A stretch of 64,000 nt of DNA, taken from Streptococcus equi subsp. equi. Its GTDB lineage: Bacteria; Bacillota; Bacilli; Lactobacillales; Streptococcaceae. The notes under the pieces are model-generated. The model was not told where the DNA came from. It saw nothing but the letters and a program-made list of their open reading frames with translations, and ran no database searches. Position 1 is the stretch's first letter, and every line of letters starts with the position of its first letter. The translations under genes were made by a program, and so were the position numbers. Where the stretch lies: NCBI GenBank assembly GCA_900637675.1, contig LR134389.1, forward strand, positions 1,054,001 to 1,118,000, read 5' to 3'. This document shows, one piece after another, positions 1 through 8,366 of the stretch.

Positions 1-713
1 TGAAGAGGTGTATAGACAATTTTCATGTCACGACCATAGTCATTGATGAGGTCTTGGTTGATATTGACCTTTTTGACCTCTTCTAAATAAGCAAGGTCAA
101 CAGCTTCACCAATAACCTCGATGAGCCCATTAGCTTTGGCTTTCTCTAAATCAGCAAGCCTAATGGCAAAGGGGTTATCAATCGCACGAATGTAATCTGT
201 TAGAGCGTCGGCGTCAGCTGGAGGCATTTGACCGCCGTCAGACCCATAAACCTTATAGCCGTTGAATGGTGCAGGGTTGTGACTGGCAGTAACCATGATA
301 CCGGCAAAAGCACCCAAATGTCGCACAGCAAAGGAAAGCTCAGGTGTTGGCCGAAGGCTTTCAAAAACGTATGATTTAATGCCATGAGCTGCTAGTACCT
401 GTGCAGATTCAAAGGCAAATTCTGGAGAAAAATGACGAGAATCATAGGCGATAGCGACACCGGCCTTCTTAGCAGCTTCTCCCTTTGACTCAACTAATGC
501 TGCCAAGCCCTCAGTTGCTTGGCGAACAACAAAAATATTGATACGATTCGTTCCAGCGCCAATATAGCCACGCATACCAGCTGTTCCAAATTCAAGATTG
601 GTGTAGAAGGCATCTTCCTTTGTTTTTTCGTCCATGCTAAGTAATTCATCTCTTAAATAGGCTGGTAGATCTGGAATATCAAGCCATTTTTGATAGTTTT
701 CTGTGTAAGTCAT
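1..713 (-). CDS. pgm: phosphoglucomutase/phosphomannomutase, N-terminal part (partial)
   Basis: This is the N-terminal ~237 residues of an alpha-D-phosphohexomutase, which interconverts glucose-1-phosphate and glucose-6-phosphate in the cytoplasm to feed sugar-nucleotide synthesis. The leftward frame stays open to the window edge, so the C-terminus is missing. The active-site serine loop is visible as TASHNPAPFNGYKVY, and the N-terminal GTAGMRG segment is typical of the long PgcA-type enzymes. The start ATG at 711-713 has an AAAGGAG ribosome site just upstream. The first IS1634-family copy lies 117 bp upstream of this start, but the native promoter region remains in place. Family assignment is firm; the preferred hexose is not decidable from this part. 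Confidence 0.9.
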   Translation of the reverse strand, partial: MTYTENYQKWLDIPDLPAYLRDELLSMDEKTKEDAFYTNLEFGTAGMRGYIGAGTNRINIFVVRQATEGLAALVESKGEAAKKAGVAIAYDSRHFSPEFAFESAQVLAAHGIKSYVFESLRPTPELSFAVRHLGAFAGIMVTASHNPAPFNGYKVYGSDGGQMPPADADALTDYIRAIDNPFAIRLADLEKAKANGLIEVIGEAVDLAYLEEVKKVNINQDLINDYGRDMKIVYTPL

Positions 714-744
714 AGTATTCTCCTTTATATTTTTAACCGCTTTC

Positions 745-753
745 ATTATATCA
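745..753 (-). promoter_or_regulatory. extended -10 promoter element of pgm
   Basis: Read leftward, this is TGATATAAT, an extended -10 box 32 bp upstream of the pgm start. No good -35 hexamer is visible, as expected for an extended -10 promoter. The box forms the left edge of the 86-bp duplicated target, so a second copy (4179-4187) now points into the insertion element. Confidence 0.5.
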
Positions 754-830
754 TGTTGAAAAGGAAAAATCACTTATTTTCTGTAATAGCTTCCAATCAT
801 TTTTTCACATAAGGATCAATTTCCTTGCTT
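745..830. repeat. 86-bp target-site duplication, left copy
   Basis: This 86-bp stretch is repeated exactly at 4179-4264. The two copies abut the outer ends of the IS1634-family element at 831-4178. Duplications of tens to hundreds of base pairs are a known trait of the IS1634/IS1549 type. The bases outside differ (C at 744, G at 4178), which fixes the boundaries. Confidence 0.92.
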
Positions 831-2000
831 CCCGACTTTATCACTTGTTTTAGTCCACACCTTACTCAACCCCTTGGTAGAGTAAGGTTTTTTAATAAAT
901 TTTAACGCTTTTTCTTGTTGTGTATGGTTATATATGTTATAATAAACTATGGCTTTTATTAAAACAACAACGAATAAAGAAGGTAGGACGCATGTCTACC
1001 TTGTAGAAGGGTATCGTAAAGATGGTAAGGTCAAACAGCGTATCCTTAAAAAATTTGGTCTCTTAGATGAGCTTGAATTGGAAGAACCAGGGATTCTTGA
1101 GCGTCTTAAGCGCGAAGCTAAAGAAGATACTTTAAATAACCCTAAGGTACTCCAGGTTTCCTATGACCTCCTTGCCCCCATGAACCAACCGGATCAATCT
1201 TATGGTTGGATGGTTTTGGATAATCTCTTCGAATCTCTGGGGCTCACAGCCTTTTTAAAGGGTATCAAAACGAAGTCTGAGTATGACTTAGTGCAAGTGC
1301 TAAAGCTATTAGTTTTCAGAGAATTCTCCGACCAGATAGTAAACTTGCCACCTATGCCTCTCAAGCAGACTTATTTGGCCATTGGGACATCAGCTTAAAT
1401 GCCATTTATCGCTCCTTGAACAAATTGAACACCTTGAAAGATGATCTTCAACATCATCTTCACAAGGTAGTGAGTCAGATGATCAAACGTGAAGCCAGTC
1501 TCGTTTTCTACGATGTCACCAATTATTATTTTGAGACAGATATTCCAGATAACGAGTTGGTTTCAGAAAATGGAGAGATACTACAAGAAGGGCTTCGAAG
1601 ACGTGGTCCGAGTAAGGAACACCGTCCAAAACCCATTGTGCAATTAGGACTCTTTAGGGATACCAACGGTATTCCGATTAGCTATAAACTGTTTCGAGGT
1701 AATCAAACCGATCCTGTTACCTATCTTCCAGCGGTTGAGGAAGTCAAAAAACAATTTGGAATTGAGCGGTTAATTGTAGTCGCCGATAAGGCGATGAATA
1801 GTATGGCTAATGTTTCAGAAATGCTCAAGCAAGAAGATGGCTGGCTCTTCTCACAGAAACATCGCGGACGCCGAGGAGCTCCAAAAGATATTCAAGAACA
1901 CATCCTTGATTCATCGGATTGGCAATTTAACCCAGAACTTACCTTCGCTAAGAAATCTTATATCCGTGAACGGAAGTTAGGGAATAAAAAATCTTCCCCA

Positions 2001-2004
2001 GTGG
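2001..2004. repeat. 4-bp target duplication of nested IS3 element (left; partner 3434-3437)
   Basis: GTGG occurs directly before the IS3-type end at 2005 and again at 3434-3437 after its other end. Deleting the element and one GTGG restores the outer transposase frame exactly, which confirms the boundaries. Confidence 0.85.
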
Positions 2005-2036
2005 TGTACTGACCCCCAAAAGTTGGACACGACATA

Positions 2037-2840
2037 TTAGTGAAAGGATTTAGTTCTGTATTGCACAGGGCTAAGTCCTTTTAGCTTTGCTTTAATGCGT
2101 TTGTTGTTGTAGTAAAAAATGTAATCTGTAATAGCTTGTTCAAGCTCATTAAGGGATTGATAAGTTGTCTCAAGGCCGTAAAACATCTCAGATTTGAGAA
2201 TACCAAAGAAGGACTCCATCATCCCATTATCTGGACTATTTCCCTTGCGAGACATGGATGGACGAATGCCTTTAGTCTCCAAAAAGTGATGATAAGACTG
2301 ATGTTGATATTGCCAGCCTTGATCGCTGTGGAGAATCGTTCCATTGTACGAATCCGCTGGAAAAGCCTTCTCAAGCATGGTTTGTACTTGCTTCAAGTCA
2401 GGCGATCGAGACAGGGTGAAATCAATAATCTCACTGTTATAGCCGTCAAGAACAGGCGATAGATAGAGTTTCCCCTCAGGTAAGGTAAATTCCGTCACAT
2501 CGGTATAGCACTTCTCGTAGGGCTTAGAACCTTCAAACTGACGTTTAATCAGATTATCAGCCTTTTTGCCAACCTCACCTTTGTAAGAAGAATACTTGCG
2601 CTTACGACGGATACGAGCTTTTAAGCCCATGACAGTCATCAAACGTTGTACTTTTTTGTGATTGACGATAAAACCACGATTTCTTAGTTCCAGATGAATG
2701 CGACGATAGCCATAATTGCCATGATGTTCATCATAGATGCCTTGAATGAGCTCCTTTAAGTCCATGTCCTTATCTTCTTGAGCTAGTTGCTTGACTTGAT
2801 AATAATAGGTTGACCGCGATAAATCAAGGATTTCAAGCAA
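2037..2840 (-). CDS. IS3-family transposase OrfB (DDE catalytic part), copy A
   Basis: The 267-residue protein carries an rve/DDE integrase core: TDVTEF (first D), HSDQGWQYQ (second D) and MMESFFGILK (E). The N-terminal HTH_21-like stretch contains NYGYRRIHLELRNRG. Its own start would be a TTG without a good ribosome site. It is therefore most likely made only as an OrfAB fusion by -1 frameshifting at A AAA AAG (2930-2936) inside orfA; the -1 frame runs unbroken from that site into this frame. It is identical to copy B and differs from copy C by one residue. Confidence 0.9.
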   Translation of the reverse strand: MLEILDLSRSTYYYQVKQLAQEDKDMDLKELIQGIYDEHHGNYGYRRIHLELRNRGFIVNHKKVQRLMTVMGLKARIRRKRKYSSYKGEVGKKADNLIKRQFEGSKPYEKCYTDVTEFTLPEGKLYLSPVLDGYNSEIIDFTLSRSPDLKQVQTMLEKAFPADSYNGTILHSDQGWQYQHQSYHHFLETKGIRPSMSRKGNSPDNGMMESFFGILKSEMFYGLETTYQSLNELEQAITDYIFYYNNKRIKAKLKGLSPVQYRTKSFH

Positions 2841-2863
2841 AGTTGCTAGAGAAAATTGACCGA

Positions 2864-3379
2864 TTAATTCTTGGATGATTTCTGTTGCTCTTTGAGCTTT
2901 GCTTCGTCCCTCAACCGGTATTCTCTCAGCTTTTTTAGCACAGCATTCTCCGCTCTAAGGTAGTCTAATTCTTTTTGGAGTCGCTCCAACTCTGTCATTT
3001 GTTCTAAAGTCTTCTTTGGTTGACGTCCCATCTTTGGTGGCCTCCCTCTTCTTTTCTCAAGAATAGTATAGCCGTTTTTCTTGTATTGCGCTATCCACCT
3101 TGAAAGCATACTAGAATTTGGTAAAGCATAGTCTAAGGACGTCTGTTTTTGAGATTGACCATCAATCAGAACTTTATCTATTATCTCTTGCTTCAGTTCT
3201 GGAGAATAATAACTATTCTTACCTTTTTGGACAATGGCTAACCCATACCTGTCAATCAGGCGAATCATGTATTTGAGGTCAGATTCTGCAATACTAAACT
3301 TTTCTGATAAGCATTTAATGGACTTTCCAATGTGCCGTAGCTCATAGATTTGAACCTTGTCTTCATAACTCAATGTCAT
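2864..3379 (-). CDS. IS3-family transposase OrfA (helix-turn-helix), copy A
   Basis: The 171-residue DNA-binding partner of the IS3-type transposase has two helix-turn-helix segments in its first ~110 residues. A leucine-zipper-like stretch follows ([20 protein letters not shown]), as usual for IS150-group OrfA. The frameshift heptamer A AAA AAG lies in its last quarter (2930-2936, leftward), with AAA AAG in the zero frame as the canonical signal requires. The start at 3379 lies next to the element's end. Confidence 0.9.
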   Translation of the reverse strand: MTLSYEDKVQIYELRHIGKSIKCLSEKFSIAESDLKYMIRLIDRYGLAIVQKGKNSYYSPELKQEIIDKVLIDGQSQKQTSLDYALPNSSMLSRWIAQYKKNGYTILEKRRGRPPKMGRQPKKTLEQMTELERLQKELDYLRAENAVLKKLREYRLRDEAKLKEQQKSSKN

Positions 3380-4178
3380 AAAAATAGCCCCCCAATTGTT
3401 AGATTTTATGTCTAACTTTTGGGGGGCAGTTCAGTGGTTCAAGAGAAGGTTCTCATCACTTGGTCTAAAAAATATGCCGACCGGGAGCGCATTCGTCGTG
3501 AAGGTGCTTTAGACTATGCCAGTCAGTTAACCAATGCGGAGCTTTTTCGTAGAACCAGTAAAAAGGGAGGCAAGAAATACCTAGAGCTCCAATATTTGGA
3601 TAAAGAAACTGGCGAGGTTAAACCCTACTCTCCTTTGATTACGATTGATCAAGAACAGGCTGATTTTGATGCTCAGTTTGATGGGATTAATGTGCTTGTC
3701 ACGAGTGAAATAGAAATGACTGATGAGGAGATGTTAAATGCCTATAAAGAGCTAGCCAAGATTGAAGATTGTTTCCGTGTGACGAAAACAGAACTGGAAA
3801 GTCGTCCTGTTTACGTTTGGACGGAAAAACACATTCAAGCTCACTTTCTAACCTGTTTCATTGCTTTAGTTCATCTACGCCTCCTTCAACATCAGATAGA
3901 TTGGCAGATGAGTCCTGAACGTATCATTACTGCCTTAAACAGTGCCAAGGTAACACCGTTACAAGATAACTACTACAGACTTCAAGAAAGCCTTGATATG
4001 CAAGAGTTAAACAGACTGCTAGGAATTGAATGGGCGAAGGGAATCGTTAAGTTTGAAGAGCTCAAACATTACGCTAAAAATCCATATACAACACTAAAAT
4101 AAATTTAAAGACCAGCAAAATCCCTTGGGACACAAGGGGTTAGCTGGTCTTTACTTGTTTTTAAGTGATAAAGTCGGG

Positions 4179-4264
4179 ATTATATCATGTTGAAAAGGAA
4201 AAATCACTTATTTTCTGTAATAGCTTCCAATCATTTTTTCACATAAGGATCAATTTCCTTGCTT
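4179..4264. repeat. 86-bp target-site duplication, right copy
   Basis: An exact copy of 745-830 directly outside the right inverted end (GTGATAAAGTCGGG) of the first IS1634-family element. It carries a second copy of the pgm extended -10 box, directed leftward into the element. Confidence 0.92.
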
Positions 4265-4278
4265 GTCACATATCATTA

Positions 4279-4309
4279 AAGCATGCTATCCTTATCAGAC
4301 AGCATGCTT
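4279..4309 (-). terminator. intrinsic terminator of the coaB-coaC-panT operon
   Basis: AAGCATGCT at 4279-4287 pairs with AGCATGCTT at 4301-4309. Read leftward, a T-rich run follows the stem. It lies 17 bp past the stop of the S-component gene. Confidence 0.65.
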
Positions 4310-4325
4310 CATAGCTTGAGCAATA

Positions 4326-4898
4326 TTATGATTTTTTGAGCTTGGATAAAGCTGGGATAAGAGTAATGGTAACGATAGCTGAAACAATCATTTCAGTAAT
4401 AGCATTGCCAGATACAATGGTAGTTAGAAACGTTTTGACATTGTCACCAGAGGCTGTTGGGAAAAAGATAAATATTCCTGAGAGAACAAAAATGGTGTTT
4501 GTCAGCGAGCCAACAAGACCAGCTAGGACAAGCCCAAGCTCGTTTTTGATAAGCTTATAACAGTAATAAGGAGTGATCCCAATCAGGATACGAGGCAGCA
4601 TAGCGATCATCAAGGAAGCCAGATTACCATTTGTGACAAATGGTGAGAAAAGATGGCTTGTTGGAAGTAAAACCAAGGTATTTGTGATCACACTGACAAT
4701 CCCCATCAAGCCTCCTAAGATAGCTCCAGTGCGCGGACCATACATGATAGAAGCAACAATAACTGGAATATGGACGAGTGTTGGTTTAATTGGGACAGGC
4801 CAGATATAAAAAAACCAGCTACTAATGAAGTGAATAACCAGCATGACTGCAAAAAAGATGGCAATACGAGAGATTTCAGAAGATTTGTTATGATTCAT
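4326..4898 (-). CDS. panT: ECF transporter S component, probably for pantothenate (PanT-like)
   Basis: A hydrophobic protein of about 190 residues with five to six membrane segments, consistent with a substrate-binding S component of an energy-coupling-factor transporter. It would work with a shared EcfA-EcfA'-EcfT module encoded elsewhere. Its place directly after coaB and coaC, in the same direction, points to pantothenate uptake for CoA synthesis; this is inference from context, since S-component sequences alone are poorly diagnostic. The start at 4896-4898 is chosen because GGAG lies at good spacing; an in-frame ATG four codons upstream has no ribosome site. Confidence 0.72.
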   Translation of the reverse strand: MNHNKSSEISRIAIFFAVMLVIHFISSWFFYIWPVPIKPTLVHIPVIVASIMYGPRTGAILGGLMGIVSVITNTLVLLPTSHLFSPFVTNGNLASLMIAMLPRILIGITPYYCYKLIKNELGLVLAGLVGSLTNTIFVLSGIFIFFPTASGDNVKTFLTTIVSGNAITEMIVSAIVTITLIPALSKLKKS

Positions 4899-4954
4899 TG
4901 CATTCTCCATTAAATTTTTATATTATAATACAGCAATTGCTAATCGGTGACCAG

Positions 4955-5500
4955 CTATCTTGCTAGCTGCTGACTAATTGCTGTAACCATATCATCAATA
5001 TCTGCTAAGGCCCCAGGTCCTCTGTCGCCGCAGGCAAGGAGTGCTGTCTTAGGTGGTATTTCTCGAAAGCCAAGATCAGCTAAGCGTTTGATGTTTCCCT
5101 GAGTAATTGGGTTAAGGTACATGTTAGTATTCATAGCAGGAGCGATGAGTTTGGGTGTTGCCTCAGGCAGGGCTAGGGCGACACTGGTAACCATATTATC
5201 AGCAAAGCCGTAGGCTAAATGAGCAATGGTATTGGCACTTGCAGGAGCAAGGACAAATAGATCTGTTGCTTTAGCTAGCTCAATATGATTGACAATTTTG
5301 ACATCGTGCTCTGCCATGACATCTAGATGGACAGGATTTTTCGATAAGACCTGTAGGGTCAACGGAGTGATAAAGGCAGTAGCTGCTTGCGTCATCAACA
5401 CAGTAACCTCATAGCCTTTTTTGGTTAATTGGCTGGTGAGATCAGCTGCCTTATAGGCAGAAATACTACCTGAGACCGCAAGTGTTATTCGCTTAGTCAT
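4955..5500 (-). CDS. coaC: phosphopantothenoylcysteine decarboxylase
   Basis: A flavoprotein of the HFCD family, 181 residues, that decarboxylates 4'-phosphopantothenoylcysteine to 4'-phosphopantetheine, the third step of CoA synthesis. The N-terminal flavin-binding segment TLAVSGSISAYKA and the substrate-clamp region PAMNTNMY are visible. The late ACGDRGPGAL segment is typical of CoaC. Streptococci encode CoaB and CoaC as two proteins rather than one fused CoaBC, as here. It overlaps coaB by 8 bp, which implies translational coupling, and is followed by the S-component gene. Confidence 0.93.
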   Translation of the reverse strand: MTKRITLAVSGSISAYKAADLTSQLTKKGYEVTVLMTQAATAFITPLTLQVLSKNPVHLDVMAEHDVKIVNHIELAKATDLFVLAPASANTIAHLAYGFADNMVTSVALALPEATPKLIAPAMNTNMYLNPITQGNIKRLADLGFREIPPKTALLACGDRGPGALADIDDMVTAISQQLAR

Positions 5501-6185
5501 TGGCTATTATCCTTTCATAGATTAATTGTGCAAGCTCCTCTTTGGTGCTGGCAGAGCAGACTGTTTTGTCATTGACAAGAAAAGCCTTGTGCTGATTGGC
5601 CTTAATATCTGCTAGGTCATTGGCTACTATATAGTCTGCTTTGTTTTTATGCAGGCTATCTCGTGCCACTGAAATTAGCTCCTCAGCTGGAGCATTGACC
5701 AATAGCTTAAAGCCGACTAGCCTTATATTAGGATTCCATTCCTTAATATAGGATATGACTTTAGGTGTTTTTTTAAGAAAGAGCACCTGATAATCAGCTG
5801 CCGATGAGATTTTGGCTTCCTTATTGCTTGCTGTTAAAAAGGTCTGTAAATGATCAGCAGCTGCAACTGTATCAAAGTCTGTCATGTACACTGGGCTATA
5901 ATCTGAAACAGCCATGCTGTGAATGAGAAGGTCGTGCTTAGGAACCTCCTCTTTTAAGATAGCCATCAGCTGATCAACATTGGTCACCTCACGAATGGTC
6001 AAATGAGGCTGCTGTGCTGGTTTTACTGAAGTTTTTGTTGTCACTAGAGTAACGTCAAATCCCTTTGCTAGAAAGGTCTCAGCTACTATCTTTCCTAGCT
6101 GGCCAGTGGAATGATTGGTAATCCCTCTAACGGCGTCTATTGCTTCGGTCGTTCCGCCTGATGTGATTAATAATTTCATAGCCAT
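5493..6185 (-). CDS. coaB: phosphopantothenate--cysteine ligase (streptococcal CoaB)
   Basis: This 228-230 residue ligase joins 4'-phosphopantothenate and cysteine in the second step of CoA synthesis. The N-terminus LLITSGGTTEAIDAVRGI and the NHSTGQLG segment are the nucleotide-binding features of the family. It is the stand-alone short form found in streptococci. Two in-frame ATGs six bases apart (6185 and 6179) are possible starts and neither has a strong ribosome site. It is the first gene of the leftward coaB-coaC-panT operon and is divergent from fhs. Confidence 0.92.
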   Translation of the reverse strand: MAMKLLITSGGTTEAIDAVRGITNHSTGQLGKIVAETFLAKGFDVTLVTTKTSVKPAQQPHLTIREVTNVDQLMAILKEEVPKHDLLIHSMAVSDYSPVYMTDFDTVAAADHLQTFLTASNKEAKISSAADYQVLFLKKTPKVISYIKEWNPNIRLVGFKLLVNAPAEELISVARDSLHKNKADYIVANDLADIKANQHKAFLVNDKTVCSASTKEELAQLIYERIIAND

Positions 6186-6287
6186 ATTTTATCAGAAAAA
6201 GCAAGAATAGTAAATAAAATCACTAATTAAAATTATTTTTACTGACAATGCTGACGCTACTAAGCTTTTTTCCTTTCAGAACCATTA

Positions 6288-6351
6288 TAAAAACGAACAT
6301 TTTTGTATATAGAACAAATCAATGTACGTTTGAGATGAAGTGTGATATAAT
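6288..6351 (+). promoter_or_regulatory. fhs promoter with possible PurR boxes
   Basis: A TATAAT box at 6346-6351 lies 32 bp before the fhs start. Upstream are AAAACGAACATTT (about 6290-6302) and, on the other strand, CAAACGTACATTG (about 6319-6333). Both resemble the lactic-acid-bacterial PurBox (consensus AWWWCCGAACWWT) with one or more mismatches. Control of fhs by PurR is known in Lactococcus; its use here is inference. Confidence 0.4.
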
Positions 6352-6382
6352 AACACTATCAAGTAAGAGTCAAGGAGTTTTC

Positions 6383-8053
6383 ATGAAATCAGATATCGAA
6401 ATTGCTCAAAGTGTCCCCTTAAAGCCGATTACAGAAATCGTTAAAAAGGTGGGGATTGATGCTGATGATTTGGAGCTTTACGGTAACTACAAAGCCAAAT
6501 TATCCTTTGAAAAAATCAAATCAGTAGAGGACAATAAGCCTGGTAAGCTCATTTTAGTGACTGCTATTAATCCAACGCCAGCAGGTGAAGGCAAATCAAC
6601 CATGTCTATTGGTTTGGCAGATGCCTTGACTAAAATCGGTAAAAAAACCATGCTGGCCTTGCGTGAGCCCTCTTTAGGACCGGTTATGGGGATCAAAGGT
6701 GGTGCTGCAGGTGGCGGCTACGCTCAGGTTCTTCCGATGGAAGATATTAACCTTCATTTTACCGGGGACATGCATGCTATTACCACAGCTCATAATGCTT
6801 TATCAGCCCTTATTGATAATCACCTTCAGCAGGGCAATGAGCTTGGTATTGACCCGCGTCGTATCATCTGGAAGCGTGTCCTTGATTTGAATGACCGTTC
6901 TCTTAGGCAGGTCATTGTTGGCTTGGGGAGTCCTGTCAATGGTGTCCCAAGAGAAGACGGTTTTGATATTACAGTAGCCTCTGAAGTGATGGCTATCCTT
7001 TGCTTGGCGACTGATCTTAAGGACTTGAAGGCTCGTTTAGCTAATATTGTGATTGCCTATCGTTACGATAAATCACCTGTATATGTGCGTGATTTAAAGG
7101 TAGAAGGGGCATTAGCCTTGATTTTGAAGGACGCCATCAAGCCTAACCTTGTTCAAACAATCTATGGTACACCAGCCTTTGTGCATGGTGGACCCTTTGC
7201 CAATATTGCTCATGGCTGTAATTCTGTTCTGGCGACATCAACAGCTTTGCGGTTGGCAGATTATACTGTTACAGAGGCAGGCTTTGGAGCGGATCTTGGA
7301 GCAGAAAAATTCCTTAACATCAAAACACCGAATCTACCTAAGGCTCCTGATGCAGTTGTTATTGTCGCAACACTTCGTGCCTTGAAGATGCATGGCGGTG
7401 TTGCTAAGGCGGATTTAACCTTTGAAAATACAGCTGCGGTCCGGTCTGGCTTTGCTAATTTAAAGCGTCATGTTGAGAATATTCGAAAATTCAATATTCC
7501 GATTGTTGTAGCTATCAACGAATTTGTGACAGATACTAAAGCAGAAATTCAAGTCTTAAAAGAATTGTGTGCAGAAATAGCTGTTCCGGTTGAATTGGCA
7601 AGCGTGTGGGCCAAGGGGGCTGATGGCGGTATTGCTCTTGCCAACGCTGTTGTCAAGGCTATTACAGAGGAAAGCGCAGCCTATAAGCGTCTATATGCAG
7701 ACAAGGATAGCTTAGAGGAGAAACTTAAGGCAATTGTGACTGAAATTTATGGTGGTAGGGCTGTGCAATTCGGACCTAAAGCTAAAAATCAGCTCAAGCA
7801 ATTTGCCCAGTTTGGTTGGGATCAATTGCCTGTTTGCATGGCCAAAACCCAGTATAGCTTTTCAGACGATCCATCGCTCCTAGGCGCGCCAGATCAGTTT
7901 GACATTACCATTCGTGAATTAGTGCCTAAGACCGGTGCCGGCTTTATCGTCGCCTTAACTGGAGATGTGATGACAATGCCAGGCTTGCCAAAGATTCCTG
8001 CAGCTATGAAGATGGACGTCACCGAAGACGGTACAGCAGTAGGATTGTTTTGA
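6383..8053 (+). CDS. fhs: formate--tetrahydrofolate ligase
   Basis: A 556-residue cytoplasmic enzyme that makes 10-formyl-tetrahydrofolate from formate, ATP and tetrahydrofolate, feeding purine and formyl-methionine synthesis. The ATP loop [14 protein letters not shown] lies near residue 65, and full family length is present. The frame extends 45 codons further upstream, but the ATG at 6383 has AAGGAG at 6372-6377 and gives the usual N-terminus (MKSDIEIAQ). It stands alone between divergent coaB and a terminator. It works with the folate genes at the other end of the window. Confidence 0.96.
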   Translation: MKSDIEIAQSVPLKPITEIVKKVGIDADDLELYGNYKAKLSFEKIKSVEDNKPGKLILVTAINPTPAGEGKSTMSIGLADALTKIGKKTMLALREPSLGPVMGIKGGAAGGGYAQVLPMEDINLHFTGDMHAITTAHNALSALIDNHLQQGNELGIDPRRIIWKRVLDLNDRSLRQVIVGLGSPVNGVPREDGFDITVASEVMAILCLATDLKDLKARLANIVIAYRYDKSPVYVRDLKVEGALALILKDAIKPNLVQTIYGTPAFVHGGPFANIAHGCNSVLATSTALRLADYTVTEAGFGADLGAEKFLNIKTPNLPKAPDAVVIVATLRALKMHGGVAKADLTFENTAAVRSGFANLKRHVENIRKFNIPIVVAINEFVTDTKAEIQVLKELCAEIAVPVELASVWAKGADGGIALANAVVKAITEESAAYKRLYADKDSLEEKLKAIVTEIYGGRAVQFGPKAKNQLKQFAQFGWDQLPVCMAKTQYSFSDDPSLLGAPDQFDITIRELVPKTGAGFIVALTGDVMTMPGLPKIPAAMKMDVTEDGTAVGLF

Positions 8054-8077
8054 TTTATTTGTTATAGCCAGAATCAG

Positions 8078-8120
8078 GATTGAAGAAAGCTTCAGAAAGG
8101 GGGTTTCTTCAATCTTTTTT
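8078..8120 (+). terminator. intrinsic terminator of fhs
   Basis: GATTGAAGAAA pairs with TTTCTTCAATC and is followed by a run of Ts, 25 bp after the fhs stop. Confidence 0.85.
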
Positions 8121-8366
8121 AATGTCTAAGGATAAGCTGATAACAATAGCTCATATTTTACTATTTTAATCGTTATTCACAATCTTTTTTTACCAGTATA
8201 GGTGTCATATTGACAATCATTAATGCTTTAATTCTGCTTTGGTAGGGATATTTTTTAATAATCTGACTTTTAATATTAAATGATAAAATTAATTTTTCAC
8301 AAATCTATTGTTAATAAAGAGATATTGTTATATTATTATAGTCAGGTACAAATGGAGGTTTTATTA

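Larger units (their letters stand above)
2005..3433 (-). mobile_element. IS3-family (IS150-like) insertion sequence, copy A, nested in IS1634-type element
   Basis: This 1429-bp element has imperfect inverted ends, TGTACTGACCCCCAAAAG on one side and TGAACTGCCCCCCAAAAG on the other. It carries overlapping orfA and orfB read leftward. Identical-length copies occur at 14730-16158 (again nested in an IS1634-type element) and at 32978-34406 (in the accessory island). Confidence 0.93.
949..4102 (+). pseudogene. IS1634-family transposase, interrupted by an IS3-family element and frameshifted
   Basis: The reconstructed transposase is about 570 residues long. The DDE residues are probably the D of FYDVTNYYFE, the D of VVADKAMNS and the E near YKELAKIEDCFR. 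Two breaks are visible. A T run at 1313-1316 is one base shorter than in copy 2, which shifts the frame. An IS3-family element at 2005-3433 then splits the gene. Joining the two sides across the GTGG duplication restores the continuous reading SSPVVQEKVLITW. The coding start at 949 has no clear ribosome site. The gene cannot make an active transposase as it stands. Confidence 0.9.
831..4178 (+). mobile_element. IS1634-family insertion sequence carrying a nested IS3-family element (copy 1)
   Basis: The 3348-bp unit is bounded by 16-bp inverted ends CCCGACTTTATCACTT and flanked by an 86-bp direct repeat. Removing the nested 1429-bp IS3-family element and its 4-bp duplication leaves a 1915-bp element, a normal size for the family. 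It carries one transposase gene, read rightward and interrupted. An inverted copy with the same nested insertion lies at 13985-17332. It sits between pgm and the leftward panT-coaC-coaB operon, and no host gene is interrupted. Confidence 0.93.

Noticed and set aside
200-385. Short leftward frame of 61 codons inside the phosphoglucomutase gene
   Set aside because: It lies in another frame of a clearly coding region and shows no family features.
2136-2462. 108-codon frame opposite orfB in each IS3-type copy
   Set aside because: It is antisense to the catalytic core; its conservation follows from the identity of the copies.
6248-6382. 45-codon N-terminal extension of Fhs
   Set aside because: It covers the promoter and PurBox-like sites, and the ATG at 6383 has a strong ribosome site and the family N-terminus.
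8280-8366. Upstream extension of the subtilase reading frame
   Set aside because: The GTG at 8367 has GGAGG and begins a normal signal peptide; the extension has neither.
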